A stretch of DNA of 64,000 bases, taken from Butyrivibrio sp. GTDB taxonomy: Bacteria > Bacillota > Clostridia > Lachnospirales > Lachnospiraceae. Position numbers and translations under genes: made by a program. Each line of letters begins with the position of its first letter. The first letter of the stretch is position 1. The notes under the pieces are model-generated. The model was given only the letters and a program-made list of their open reading frames with translations. It did no database searches and had not been told where the DNA came from. The stretch is taken from the NCBI GenBank assembly GCA_015056565.1, contig SVGB01000005.1, forward strand, positions 62,001 through 126,000, in the 5' to 3' direction. Positions 63,667 through 64,000 of the stretch are shown piece after piece.

Positions 63667-64000
63667 ATGATAAGAAAATTCAGGATAGGTGATCCGATAC
63701 CAACAGATGCTGTGGTCATGGATATAGAACTTTCAGAGGGAAGTATTCCTTATTTTGACACCGATAAAGAGGCTAAAGAGCTAGCTCTTTTCCTTGAGGA
63801 AGATGACAAAGTATTTGGCCTTGGCGAGACTGTAAGGGGCATCAACAAAAGAGGATGGCTCTATGTCAGCAACAATTCGGATGACCCGAATCATACCGAA
63901 AACAAGCACTCCCTCTATGCATCCCAGAACTTTTTGATCGTTTTTTCCAAAAAGAAAACCTTCGGAATATACATTGATACTCCAGGACGTGTGAGCTTTG
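63667..64000 (+). CDS. GH31 alpha-glucosidase family protein, N-terminal part (3' truncated by window)
   Basis: 111 residues visible before the window end. The start follows AACAGGAGG. The N-terminal beta-domain shows VFGLGETVRGINKRGWLYVS, and ENKHSLYASQNFLIVFS, typical of GH31 enzymes just before the catalytic barrel. Family members hydrolyse alpha-glucosides from the non-reducing end. Its place after GH65 and pgmB fits alpha-glucoside use. Catalytic residues are outside the window. Confidence 0.82.
   Translation, partial: MIRKFRIGDPIPTDAVVMDIELSEGSIPYFDTDKEAKELALFLEEDDKVFGLGETVRGINKRGWLYVSNNSDDPNHTENKHSLYASQNFLIVFSKKKTFGIYIDTPGRVSF

Noticed and set aside
63391-63692. Open frames over the GGGGACGG array
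   Set aside because: The peptide is a direct reading of the repeats (RHGDGS units) on both strands, not a gene.

Overview
The window looks like chromosome from an anaerobic, low-to-medium GC Gram-positive of the Lachnospiraceae, most like Butyrivibrio or Pseudobutyrivibrio. This is an inference from gene content: many cytoplasmic glycosidases and a GH65 phosphorylase, lipoproteins with clostridial lipoboxes, strong AGGAGG ribosome sites, a fused PurL of about 1270 residues, DUF5688 and DUF1961 proteins, and an L20-type infC leader. No phage, CRISPR array or intact insertion sequence was seen. One tRNA gene (Arg, CCG) is present.

Layout. 1-2.5 kb: end of an MBOAT acyltransferase, its SGNH partner, a small protein and RidA. 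2.5-4.4 kb: TPR lipoprotein and a short-chain dehydrogenase, closed by a perfect GGGGACGG palindrome. 4.4-10 kb: TetR regulator divergent from an MMPL exporter and a heptad-repeat lipoprotein, with two operator-like sites between. 10-14.8 kb: GH13 amylase lipoprotein, HAD phosphatase, VanZ protein, membrane-bound XRE regulator. 14.8-16.3 kb: infC-rpmI-rplT behind an attenuator leader; infC uses an ATT start. 16.3-26.2 kb: PepD, TetR, GH36 alpha-galactosidase and cation exporter, then a CHASE-GGDEF cyclase, a degenerate PAS-GGDEF-EAL protein and two unknown proteins. 26.3-31.2 kb: GH3 beta-glucosidase, 1.26 kb of structured non-coding DNA, purA. 31.4-36.4 kb: chemoreceptor, HAD, LysR, unknown, TetR. 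36.4-45.9 kb: purL, carA, carB, DUF1961, aroQ. 45.9-49.3 kb: palindromic repeats, an orphan protein, efp, DUF5688. 49.4-51.9 kb: small accessory patch (ribbon-helix-helix protein, 41-residue relative, acyltransferase, tRNA-Arg, HicAB). 52.1-57.6 kb: SH3 protein, Gfo/Idh/MocA oxidoreductase, SleB-type hydrolase, gdhA. 57.7-64 kb: LacI regulator, sugar-binding lipoprotein, GH65 phosphorylase, beta-phosphoglucomutase and the start of a GH31 alpha-glucosidase, a compact alpha-glucoside pathway.

The most unusual material is non-coding. Two 173-nt elements in opposite orientation (28619-28791 and 29672-29844) align without gaps, share conserved blocks, and differ in their stem arms and in a 50-nt tip while staying self-complementary. 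Two tandem 110-nt elements (45906-46015, 46065-46174) show the same pattern. A separate GGGGACGG palindrome family sits in several gene gaps, once with perfect 75-bp arms. The gdhA leader also has a terminator-like hairpin whose loop can pair with a downstream segment, suggesting attenuation.
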